Shown here: piece by piece, positions 51,061-61,592 of the stretch
How the letters are laid out: each line of letters starts with the position of its first letter
Position numbering within the stretch: the first letter of the stretch is position 1
Source of the DNA: Lycocorax pyrrhopterus obiensis
Lineage: Eukaryota; Chordata; Aves; Passeriformes; Paradisaeidae
Assembly: GCA_014706295.1 (NCBI GenBank)
Contig: JACSVZ010000008.1
Coordinates: forward strand, 14,410,159-14,474,158
Direction of reading: 5' to 3'
Length of the DNA: 64,000 bases
The notes under the pieces: model-generated
Databases searched by the model: none
What the model saw: only the letters and a program-made list of their open reading frames with translations
Told to the model about the DNA's origin: nothing
Program-made: the position numbers and the translations under genes

Positions 51061-51379
51061 CTTCAGACTTAGTCCTCCCCCCCTACACTACCCGTACTTA
51101 ACAGAAAATTAAACCCAGACTACACAGACATGAAGGCTGTGAGAAACACAAGGCTTGTTTACTTGACAATAGTTTTTAAGACTGATGTTTCCAGGAAATA
51201 ACATCATGCATTTTGAAAGGGAGAGGGCCACAAATACTGAATTTATAAAATGACCCATTGCTACAGAACTCGGTTTGTCCTTCCTCATGTAATAGCTTAT
51301 TAAAATGTATTGCCCTCCTTTAATGATCTGAAGTGGCACTTTGTCATCTTAGTTCTTATGGAGATATATTTAGTCAGCT

Positions 51380-51740
51380 AACTGAGAAAATATTTTGCTG
51401 CTCTTTAAAATTAGGCCAGAAGAACCTGAAATTTGATTGTAAACCTGCTTCCAAAGTGACCTGGGGCATATTAACATCCATATTGTAGCCTTAAGAAGTG
51501 TGGGCTTCTGGGGAATCTAACCTATCAGTGCAAAAGAGAGCCCTTGAAGACACTCTTTTCCTCTCCCCATTCTGTTTTACAGAAGATCTTTTGCTTTTCC
51601 CTAAAGGTACCTTAGGTCTATCTTTTTTTTAATGGAAGAGATTGTGCTGAATTTGCAATATGGTATCCTGTCAGATCCTAATCAATTAGCCCACATCAAC
51701 TCAGTATAAGGCAGATACCAATTTAACTCACAGAGCTAAG
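51380..51740. promoter_or_regulatory. possible conserved non-coding element
   Basis: Complex words without long ORFs, with CCTAATCAATTAGCCC near 51678 (paired homeodomain-like) and CTTAAGAAGTG. This is weaker evidence than for the adjacent block at 50760-51060 and may be part of the same regulatory cluster. Confidence 0.22.
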
Positions 51741-52488
51741 CCTTCTGATTTTCTCTAAGGGCAGTGACATAATTCATTCTTTGTAGTGCCAAATTATATT
51801 TGACATTTAATTTAAAACTCAAGGTACCATAATGCAAAATCTCACTAAAAATAATGGTGATAAAGCAGAGGAACATTTCATTTGACAGTGAGGATTTTTT
51901 CAGCTTATTTATGCATCCAAACTTTCCCCCCTCACCCGCCTTTCAAAGCCCCAAACTCAGGAGGCAATCATTTTCAGGTGATTTTAGCCTCTACAGGTGC
52001 TTGCATACAGTAAAGGAGCACTTAAAGGTGAAGCAAACAAGGTAGTTGCGGATCACCTTTTGGTGGGTGAGCTCTGCTCTCCTCTCCCTGATGACACAAG
52101 CTCGACTTTTCATGTACTCTTGCTGCTGTAGATAGTAGAAAGAAATATTTCCACAGAGTGGCTGGGCTAACTGGAATGGTTGTGTGTGGACTGGGGGAGT
52201 CACCCTAAAATGGTTGAGTTTTTTTACATTTAGGAGACCCAGCAAGAGAAAAGGGGAAAAAAGAAGTGTTTAATGGCTTCATTCACCATTCTCTGCCCCG
52301 CAGTAACTCCATTCACAGCGACCGGGCACAATGGAAGTCTGGTGGTTCATGAAGCATGTCTAGACTCTGACAATGCTGGTTCACGAACAAGTGATAAAAA
52401 AAACCCCACGTTCTCCTCCTTTCTTGAAATGGCAACACAGTGTGAATTCATGGGGAGTTTTAGCCCTGGACTCACTCAGTACTTCCAG
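51741..52488. other. non-coding DNA
   Basis: No supported gene. Moderately complex sequence at about 52030-52340 could hold further regulatory DNA, but no motif cluster stands out. Confidence 0.4.
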
Positions 52489-52548
52489 TAACAGTCAAAC
52501 TCTAATCAAAGCACTACTTGGAAAAATTGGGCAGCCAGCTCTCTCAAG
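52489..52548 (+). CDS. weak candidate exon, unknown protein
   Basis: The acceptor ACTCACTCAGTACTTCCAG precedes 60 nt ending CTCTCAAG|GTGAGTGG, a strong donor. One frame is open: a leading base, then NSQTLIKALLGKIGQPALS, then two bases. The start and end phases are both 2, matching the end phase of the 24608-24717 candidate. The peptide is plausible but short. It may be chance. Confidence 0.18.
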
Positions 52549-53739
52549 GTGAGTGGCTTGTAGGGACTGACTCTTTCTGTTGGTAGTGTGCAAAATGCTA
52601 AGCAGCCAGAGATTTGCCGAGCTAATCCAGAGCAGCTCTGTGAGAAGAGAAAGTAATGGATAACAGCAGGCTCTGCATTGTTGAGACAATACCAGATAGC
52701 AATAAGTAAAGGACACTGGTAGTGCAATCCTCCTGAGAGTGACTCAACTTTCGTCCTGTCAAGAAACAGCTACTACTTTGCAATAAAAAGAAGCAAATGT
52801 CTAATGTTCTCATCCTTTATGTGCCAGATTAGCTCTTGGGGGAAAAAAAATCATCACTGGTCACAACATGCTTCTCAACATAAGATGGATGACTCAAATT
52901 CTGGGATGTTAGGTCTTACTGTGGATTTCAATCCCTGATTTAAGACGAAAACAGTTCTGGGCTAAACTCTGGTATTTTTAGTGTGAGTGTAGGCCTCAGG
53001 TTAGGCATTCTTGCTCTATTTCACATTTGCGTGTAGGTGCACGCATATGCAATAGGAGACAAGCTCAAAACCTTGCCCATGTGAACGGATCAATTTCTTT
53101 TAGCACTTGCTATGTGCTCCGCATTTATGTTATAGAATACACACGGCATTATCTGGGGTGTGAAATGTGGACAGGAATAAAGCTGCTATGTACCTGAGTG
53201 AGAGAGTGCATTATCAGCGTACTTGGAAATGAAAGAAACTGTATTTGATGTCAATGTGTGACAGGTTTAAATTAGTGAAACAATTGTGAGGGTGTAGCAC
53301 CACTGTAGGATTTCCCTGTATTCCATCAGATTTCACAGTGGAATAAAAAACAGAAACCTAAAAACTTCTGGAAAAGCAATTCTTCAGCATTGTATAACAC
53401 AGAGAGCTCCTTTCTATGGTGTGTATCCCATAATTCAGCCCTTCCAGACTTCCTGAGCTGAGAACGTATCAAGACATTATTTTCAATAGCAAGGATTTTG
53501 TATTTTAATTGTAAGGATAAGAGTACCTTTCACGAGTCAAGATAACTGCTTTCTTAATCTAATTATACCTCAGCTTTTATAGCATACTGTAGAGTTCCAC
53601 AGCTTAGTAATACTTTCATGTGGATAAACACTTCCATTGGTTTAAGCACTATTAACAATTTTAAGAAATAGAGATTAAGCATTCCCTATTGCTTTTTCAT
53701 AAAATTTAGGATTGTATCATGAGGAATTATGCAGCCTTC
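52549..53739. other. non-coding DNA
   Basis: Nothing supported. Confidence 0.5.
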
Positions 53740-53880
53740 ACACCTCTATTTCTAAGCTCATTTTACTTAGCCTCTTCTCATCTGGAAATCTTTCCAGAAA
53801 TTGGCTTTTATCCCTTCTAAATCCTGTATGTAGGGTCTTTTTGAGTTGAGAGCAAGGTATAATTTTCAAGATGTTAACCT
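53740..53880 (-). mobile_element. possible ancient CR1/L3 LINE fragment
   Basis: TAGCCTCTTCTCATCTGGAA and, further on, CTTTTTGAGTTGAGAGCAAG with TTTTCAAGATGT recall the reverse complement of the CR1/L3 3' region (CCTCTCATATGGAA ... TTTTTGAGATGGGGTGACC ... TATTCAAGATGTG). It is very diverged. Confidence 0.35.
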
Positions 53881-55349
53881 GTTATAGACTCATATCATCC
53901 ACTTCATACTCAGTACTGTCCCAGAAATCTTTGCAGTTGTGAATCTGGGTAGGTACACCTGTAGCTCCTCACCAATTTAATAGCAGCATTTTGGCACACA
54001 AACATACAAGTGCACAAAATCTTTAGAATATTTAAACAAACAAAAGATTTTGCACCAAATTCTTGAGAAAATTCAGCTTGACAAATATTTCTTCAAAATA
54101 GTTTCAATGTTTTCAGAAACAAGATTATGCAGGAACTGGTGCAACTGTGTTACTGTAAAGAAGCTGGACTAGTTAAATGTCCATTTTAGTGGCCCATTTA
54201 TATCACTAAATTTTTACTATTGCAAAGACAGAAGCTTTAAAAATAAGGAATAATTTAAAATGGTACTAAAAAGTACACAATCAGTAAATATCTAGATTGG
54301 AAAGCTGACATTTTGTACTACAAAGAATCATTAAAAGGAACTGAAGGATAAGGGTACTGAGATTTGAGACCCTCGGATACGTAAGTTGGTTTCGAGTGCT
54401 GACAACTTAAGCACTTTCACTGAAAAAAACCCCCACGTAAACAAGAGTCTAACTTTAAATTTATGCTTTCTGAAGGTCTTAATCATAATCTCTTTGCATA
54501 TGTGGGATTTACCATACTGCTCTGCAAGGGATCTATCAAACATGGGGAACTGACTTCAGAGTCCTTGCATTCAGTAAGGAAGATGATTTTTAATTACATT
54601 GTGCAAAAAACATTAGCGATAAAATCCCCTCATAAATACAAACAGAAAAATAAATCATAGCATAGGAAGCCATAAGGATTGGAATGCAAAGAGAGAGACT
54701 GAAAGAGAGAATGCAAATGACCTCATGACACTAACACATCTAATTTCTGGAGAAAATTCTACTTCAATTTATGGTGAAATTTACTCCTCATTTAAAACAC
54801 TCCCAGACAAATGGATTATAGTTTTTTTTAATCCCTCTTGATATGGGATTTTATAGTTAATAGCACAGACACATTTGTCACCATTCTTAATCATGGATAT
54901 CAGTGAGAAGATTTCAACAAGCTCTATTCAGTTCCACTTTAAATTCCTTTAAATTCTTCCAAGATCCATTGTGGAATAACTCTCAGCGTAATTTAAACTT
55001 GTGTTTGACCACAGTTCTGGGTCCTTATCACATCTGTATTGAGGAGCATTTTTCCAAAGCACAAACAGCAATCGCTTCAAACAATTTGAATTTTCTGGCC
55101 TCTGTCTGTCCATCCCATCTAAGGAGCTGTAGTATCTTACATTTCCTTGTCACTGACCAAAATATTTCTGAAATTCCAAGTTAATTAGCACCACAACATT
55201 CCAAGTACTGTAAGAGTGTAAACGCTGCTTTTCCAATGGGATAAGCAGGGGCTGCTGATGCTCCATATGCAATAAAAATAAATTCCCTAGACAAAAACGG
55301 TAAAGTCTAGATTGACAGATAACAAAAAGTGAAAAATAAAGGACTTTTT
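53881..55349. other. non-coding DNA
   Basis: No supported gene or repeat. Confidence 0.5.
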
Positions 55350-55478
55350 TTTTCTCACATTATAGTTTAGGAAACAAAGGCTGAAAGAGAGCAAATGTTT
55401 TGCCCAAGATTGCCAAGACTAGACAAAACAAGGCAAAAAATTGAGTCCAGATTTCTTCAGACTCCTTATGTATCCTGT
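55350..55478 (-). mobile_element. MIR-type SINE remnant
   Basis: TTATAGTTTAGGAAACAAAG, then TGCCCAAGATTGCCAAGACTAG, then TTGAGTCCAGATTTCTTCAG and ACTCC follow, word for word in order, the reverse complement of the MIR core (usual form GAGGAAACTGAGG ... TTGCCCAAGGTCACACAGC ... GAACCCAGGTCT ... GACTCC). It is diverged and inactive. Confidence 0.75.
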
Positions 55479-57469
55479 ATCACATAATCATTTGGCTCAG
55501 TAACTGAATGGCAATCACAGCCTGACCAGCAGCCTACTGAATTCAACAAGAACAGCTCTTGCTATTTCCAAAGGGGATTTTGATCAGAGTCCATTGGGTT
55601 ACTCTACGAACACGGGCAAAAAAAGCCTGCAGCTAGAATAAAGCTGAGGACATGCCACAGCAGACCAGATTTCTTCTTTTTTAAGGCATCTCTAATTCAT
55701 TGGCCATGAGTAATATAATATTCACGGAGTCCCATCTGGTGTTCAGTTTTATGTATAAGTGCTTTGCATTGTTGGCCTGATAATTCCAACTAAAACCGGT
55801 AAAGTGATATACAGGTCCTTGAAAACAGTAGTGGGATAAAAAGAAATAAATTGAATAAAGGAGAAAAAATAAGCTTGCTTTAGTCTGAAAGGAATAAAAT
55901 TGATGCCTTTTAACCTCACACATAAGTTCCACACCATTGCTTTTTAAAATCAGCTGAAAATCATTTAAAATCAAATTGATTTTGGCTTTTACATTCAGAT
56001 GCACTTCAGCTTCTCACTTACTGGCCTATACAAGTAATGTCTTCAGCCAACCTGTGTTTAGAATGGGTTGAAAATCAGTTTGTATGTTCACATGCTTATT
56101 GGAATTTTCTCATTTGCATTTCACTCAGAGCCAAACATGATCAGATTAGCTTGCTGGGGAATATGTCAAGAGGTTGATTTAATGGATGTTTTAGCAAAGA
56201 AATGGTTCCTAATATAGTGAAACATTTTTTTGCTTACAACACATTGTCTATTGCCCATTTTGTGTCAATAAATGGGAAGATGGATAATCAGAACTGTTCA
56301 TATTTATTCTGAAGAGCTCTTCTCTCCATCATGTGTAGACCCATAAGCAATCATGAAAGAACTGTAAAATCACATGAAAACATTTCCTAGTTTACATCTG
56401 CTCCTTTCTACTAACAAAATCTGGAGTATCTGCAGCCTTCCATGTATGGAGTGGTAGGGTAGGCTTCTGAAATGGACACTGTCCTGTTCGCCTGCTGCCA
56501 TCCAACTGTGGATCATTTGGATTGGATAACTGCTATCTGAACTGACATTTAGTCATCCAGTCTGAGAGCAAGAATGCTGAAATGATGCAGCATAACATGC
56601 TATCAAGGCTGTAATAGGACATAGAACACCTGCCATTGACTTGGATAGAAAGGATAAAATGCTCTGAATTGCTTTGTTTTCAGCATTCTGTTCCCCATAC
56701 CCCTCACATGTCCATTTTTACTTAATTTGTCACTGATACTTTAAGGAGAGAGAAATGGCATGGTTGAAGAACAAGAAAATGTGAAGCGGATGCCCAAGTT
56801 CTATTACTGACTCTGCTGGTGACTGGAAAAGCTGCTTATAGCATTGTATCAAGTTCATTGATTTAGATGGCTTAGTTTTAGGCTTCCAAACTGACAAGAT
56901 GCACACTGCCTGCTTTCCACTGTGAGTCAGTACTTCAACACTCATCGTCTTCAAAAAAAGAGTTAGAATGAGTCTGCAATTAAGGTGGTAAATATGCCTC
57001 AAGCTCTGCATCTAAAAACTCAACACTTACAATTAAATGATATCAAGAAAATACTGACTGTAAGCTCACAGTAATTCAATTTAGTTGCCTCTAAACGAGA
57101 AATTAAAAATGCATCGCGAAGAGAAATATTGTGGTTTCAATCAATGCTTTAAGGGTCTCTGCAAATCTCAAATAAGAAGTAAAAAGTCTATGTGCAAATA
57201 TTACATTGCACAGATGATGAATAGGAATAGAGTGGGAGGTTATATAACCTGATAATATCAAGGATCTGAAAGAGCTTAAACTATTTAACTATTCAGCAGT
57301 GAAAAGGAGTCAAGAAGGATCACTGCAGACAAGGACTGGAAATACAATATAGAAGCTGACTTGTGCAGGCTGACGTTCTGCTTCAAAGAGTATTAGTGCT
57401 AGAGAGTGCTTACAAAACTATAAGTCTTTAAAAACAACTCTGATTTAATAAATATTTACTAAATTGTAT
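55479..57469. other. non-coding DNA
   Basis: No supported gene. A 107-codon minus-strand ORF (55681-56004) is A/T-driven. ATGCATCGCGAAGAG near 57110 retains CpGs. Confidence 0.45.
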
Positions 57470-57610
57470 AAGAATTGCCTGGCATCAAGCTATAAATATT
57501 AAATCGTAATGTAAATGTTAAAAGAATGATGTTTTTTCAAATAATTGATTTAAGATTATAAGAATTTTTGGATTAAACACAAAAAATAATAAAAAAAAAT
57601 TCCTGAAAGT
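57470..57610. other. strongly AT-rich stretch
   Basis: Dominated by TAAATATT, AAATAATT and a final A-run at 57590-57599. Confidence 0.6.
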
Positions 57611-60024
57611 CAAACAAAAATAGTGATGGTTAAATTCCAAAAGAACAATCCACTCAGAGTTCCTTTTATGTGCCAAAAACTATTATTTATATTGTTTATG
57701 CACTTTCATCATGACAGCCCTAACACTGAGCAGAGCAGATAGAGTCTAACAGTTACCACATTAGAGAAAAAAAGCTCTCAAAAGGTAAATAAAGTGAAGT
57801 GAGGCTATATTTTTGGATCTTGGGAGACATAAGGCCATTCTGATATTCTGCTCATATTGATTATTTTATATTGTTTAATGAATTTCTGTACTCTCTTTAC
57901 AAAATAAAGATTGGCTCAGTGACTAGAGCTTGCACTTAAAGGAACCACCCTATTAAAACTGGGTTTTTTTGTGCCTGGAGAATCAGAACAATTCCAGACA
58001 GTTTGTTTCATATTTTACTTGAAAGCTCCTGTTCCATTAGTATGACATAGTTTCTGAGACAAAGCTTAACCATAGTGTCTTTCCCCTTTAAAAGGTAATG
58101 ACACCATCTAAGCAAAAATAACAGTGGGGGGAAAAAAGACCTCCATTATAGCAAACTGTGGTATTAATGAAATTCTGTTTGTATTAAAATTTTCTTTCAA
58201 CCCTGGTCTTCCTGTTCAGGGGGATAGTGTCAACCTGTCAAACTTTTAATCAAGAGCAGCTCATTGATGCTTCCATTATGTCAAAAAGCCTCACCTAGGT
58301 GACTTCAAGGGGAGACAGCAGGTCTGACTTTCTCAACATCCAAGGCTATGAATTTTTCATTTCTCACCCCCCAACTTTTAATTTCTAGTATATGTATGTG
58401 GATAGACACAATGTCTTTTTATTGTATCAAATCTATAAATAGTATACATTTCAATCAAGTTGTAAAGTCAAGACATTAAAGAAAGGTAAATACATGAAAG
58501 AATAATTTCTTAATTTTTAGGTTAGTAAAAAGGGGCTAGTTAGAGGACTGAAATCTATGCATTCACAAAGCCTTTTAAACAACAGCTACTTCAGCCTAAA
58601 TTTCACAACACAGCATAATGATTCACAATCTAGAATCTCCCTAGAAATTATTCCACTGAGGTGTTACATTTGCAGACATGCCAATAACAATGATACAATT
58701 CAGCTTACTAAAGAATCCTTACTTTATTGCATAGAAGTCAAATTTGGGGCCAGATTCTGACCTCCCACAGTAGCTGCTATCCATCAGCAAGACTGAAATG
58801 TACAAAAAGTCAGTTTAATGAAGTACCTGGACCTCATGCTCTGTTGGCAGATTCTTATTTGAAAGACAAAAATAAACACCCCCTACATGGCAGCTGTACA
58901 ATGCCTCCCTCTGCAGCTTATCACTTACTAACCTGCTACAAGTGAAGTTATAAGTGAACTGTGACTAGGAAAGGCTCTCTCTCCCTGATTCCAAGGAACC
59001 AAAATGATTGCTTAAGGGTTTTAAGAAGGTGACTGAGAACAGCCTCACGACAGTTCCGATTTTCATCTCAGTATCAGCATTGACCCCATGCGATAGGCAG
59101 AAAGTTTTACATACTGTGTGCTACAGAAAGAAGACAAGCCGCAAGGAAATGTATAGTCCTCCTAGGATCTCAATTTAGTCCTGCAAAAGTTTGAATTTCT
59201 ATAATAGAGCTTCTGATTCGACAGTTTCTACCATAGTCATGAACAAAGCCATCTTTTTGCATTCACAGTAATATCCCTTATTTATCAATTAGATGTACAG
59301 TGAGATGAGTTTTGACTGAAAATACTTTTGTTGCTTCATGATCAGGAAGTGAAGTCAGGGAGAATTATGGTAACCTGAAGGTATGGTTGAAGGAGCTTCC
59401 AGATCTTGGGTTTTTAAATAAGTTTGAAAAGGCATATTAATGGAGAGTAATCCATCTAAATTATTTACTTTCCACTCTTCTGCCAAAGGAAAGATTCTCA
59501 TCCAAACAGTTTGGAGGGTTTTTTTGTATTTTTTAAACATATCATGTATAATTAGAAGATAACTATATGAGTCATTTATACAGCCAAATAACAAGACCAG
59601 AACTCTCATAATGTGAAATGACCAGCTAATTATAAGACTGGCTTAAATTATGTTCCTAGGTATTACTTGTTCTTTCCAAAATGGGCTGGATATCGGTACT
59701 ATTAATTCAGCCCCAAAGACCAATTTCATTCTTGCAAACATATTGCTCATTTAAAATGTAGCAAGGTTTAAATCATCCAAGCTTATTGTTTTAACTTCCA
59801 GCATTTCATTATTCTACTTAATGGTTTGCACATTGTTTTACACAAGTACAATATAATTTTATTGCACGAGGTAAAAGAAAACCAAAAACCAAACCCATGT
59901 CCCGTTTGCTTCCAAAAGAGATGAGAAGTGATGGGACAGGAGACCTAAAATACAGTAATGTTTTGCCTACAGACAGGAATAGCTGAAGGTTGTTCAACAT
60001 ATGCTTAATTGGGAAGATACATAC
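57611..60024. other. non-coding DNA
   Basis: No supported gene or repeat. Confidence 0.5.
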
Positions 60025-60252
60025 TCAGAGTATTAGTAACATATTCTGCATTAGTCCGCCCCTCAAGATCGGATTGGCAGAAATATAAAGAAACTGAGCC
60101 AGCCCAATCTTTCTCTCATTGTAGTAAACTGGAACATTGACAGCTTTGGCTGGGCCAAGAGAAGGCACTAATTTAGACCTGGTGGCTTCTGCACTGGAGC
60201 AGATTTTGTAGCTGGGGGTCACAGCTTTGAGAGACCCATCTTGGGGGGTCAA
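60025..60252 (-). pseudogene. in-frame extension beyond the TAG stop
   Basis: After the TAG at 60256-60258 the same minus-strand frame runs open again to 60025, with segments such as SLKAVTPSYKICSSAEATRS and VPVYYNERKIGLAQF. If the upstream frame is genuinely coding, this could be the former C-terminal part cut off by a nonsense change. If not, it is a chance frame. No domain is recognised. Confidence 0.18.
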
Positions 60253-60255
60253 GTA

Positions 60256-60520
60256 CTAAATGTGCTGGGTGGTCCCTCCAAACATAGTGGAACTGAAGAT
60301 AGAGCCTGCAGTCTTGGACACAGCTTCCTTCTTCCCCTGGGGAAGCTCAGGTAGCAGTGTCTGGGGGTCAAGAACTACATCAGAGTGGCTTATTTCATGA
60401 CCTCTAGGACTCCAGGTGCCACTAGTTAGAGGGATGGAAACAAGGTTCCACAAAGAGTGGAAAGCACTCTGATGCGTTGCCCCTGCAAAGTGCAGATATT
60501 TGACTTTAGCATTACGAGAT
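60256..60520 (-). CDS. candidate second, terminal exon of a small minus-strand gene
   Basis: On the minus strand the acceptor ATATTTTTTAATTCTTCATAG is followed by 265 nt open to a TAG. The peptide begins SRNAKVKYLHFAGATHQ, passes through GHEISHSDVVLDPQTLL and ends SSTMFGGTTQHI. It starts with one base that completes a codon, exactly the phase left by the candidate first exon at 61555-61592. Joined, they give 100 codons and a stop. Beyond the TAG the same frame stays open for about 75 more codons to 60025. No family is recognised. It could be a lineage-specific gene, a pseudogene with one premature stop, or a non-coding transcript. Confidence 0.28.
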
Positions 60521-60744
60521 CTATGAAGAATTAAAAAATATATTTCAAATTGTTCTTTTGTGTGCAATACATAAATTGCTTTTTCACAAAACTATTTTTG
60601 CCAAATATTTCCACAAAGCATACCCAGTGAAGCACTGTGTCTGCAAAGCTGTTTAAGGATCGGTGCTTCCCAAGTGCCCTCAATTGCTCCTGTTCTACTT
60701 GCCTTGACCTGTTGCATCATGTTATGAGACATCAAACTGCCATC

Positions 60745-60945
60745 ATGTTCCATTTTAGAGCTGATTACGCTTCATTGGTGGGCAAAGTTGCTGCTTGCTG
60801 AGGGTTTGTGAGGTTTGATTAATTAGTGCTTATGAAGTGCTTTGAAATTCTTGCATGAATGATGTTACAGAAACACTGAATATTGCTGCTGTTATGCAGG
60901 CAGGTACATGATTAAAGACTTGATGTTGCAAGGCGTGGCTGGGCC
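60745..60945. promoter_or_regulatory. candidate conserved non-coding element
   Basis: A complex block with GCTGATTACGCTTCATTG, TTTGATTAATTAGTGC (overlapping homeodomain cores) and CATGAATGATGTTACAG. It lies inside the proposed intron of the minus-strand two-exon model. Texture-based call; conservation is untested. Confidence 0.3.
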
Positions 60946-61554
60946 TTATCTTCTCTTTGGGAAAATATTCTGGTTTCCTCTGAATTCCCTCTGGCAAGCT
61001 AGTGCAGTCTTCCAACCAAACCAAACCAAAACACTTCAATCGTCCTAGGGTAGGGAAATATAATAAAAAAAAGATTAGATGAAGGGTATTTCTGAGAACT
61101 CATTGCCTGTCTAGGATATTGCACCTCTAGGTGGTCTGATAAACTTCAAGGGCACCTTGGTGATTAAGTTTATTCTCACACGAACTACATTTTCTTAAAC
61201 TTTTTTTTTTTAATCAACTAGAGCTCTTTTAATTGCTTTCTCCTCTAGGTATTTTACATAGACACCTGATGGCCTGTTAAAGCATCTTCCTTAAGCATCC
61301 TTATCTGTGATATCCTCTCCTTGGCTGGAGAGACTTACCTATCCCCCTCTCCAATCTCTCTTGCCCAAAGGGAGCTGTTACACGTTGTATCCCCTTCCAT
61401 AATTTCTGACTCTGAACCCGACAGCTCCCATCTGCTCTGGGAAATGCAGCTCCCCACAGGTGATTCATTCTCAGCCAAGGCAGGAAGCTGCAGGGCTCAG
61501 CTCACAGCCAGCCTTAAAAGACCCAAGCTGAAGATAATTGTTGCACAGACTTAC

Positions 61555-61592
61555 CTGTTTAAAGATACTTCCAACTTGCTCGCTGCTGCCAT
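61555..61592 (-). CDS. candidate first coding exon of a small minus-strand gene
   Basis: On the minus strand an ATG with a good Kozak-like context (CCAAGCATGG) opens a 38-nt frame, MAAASKLEVSLN plus two bases. It ends TTTAAACAG|GTAAGTCTG, essentially the ideal donor. The Ala-rich start after Met is typical of vertebrate N-termini. The next good acceptor in matching phase is at 60520, giving an intron of 1034 bp. There is no CpG island or TATA box that I can identify upstream, and a longer exon from an upstream acceptor is possible. The opposite strand carries an overlapping 149-codon ORF (61321-61770), so composition here favours open frames. Confidence 0.28.

Noticed and set aside
55681..56004. 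107-codon minus-strand ORF with possible acceptor inside
   Set aside because: A/T-driven composition, two frames open, and no recognised motif.
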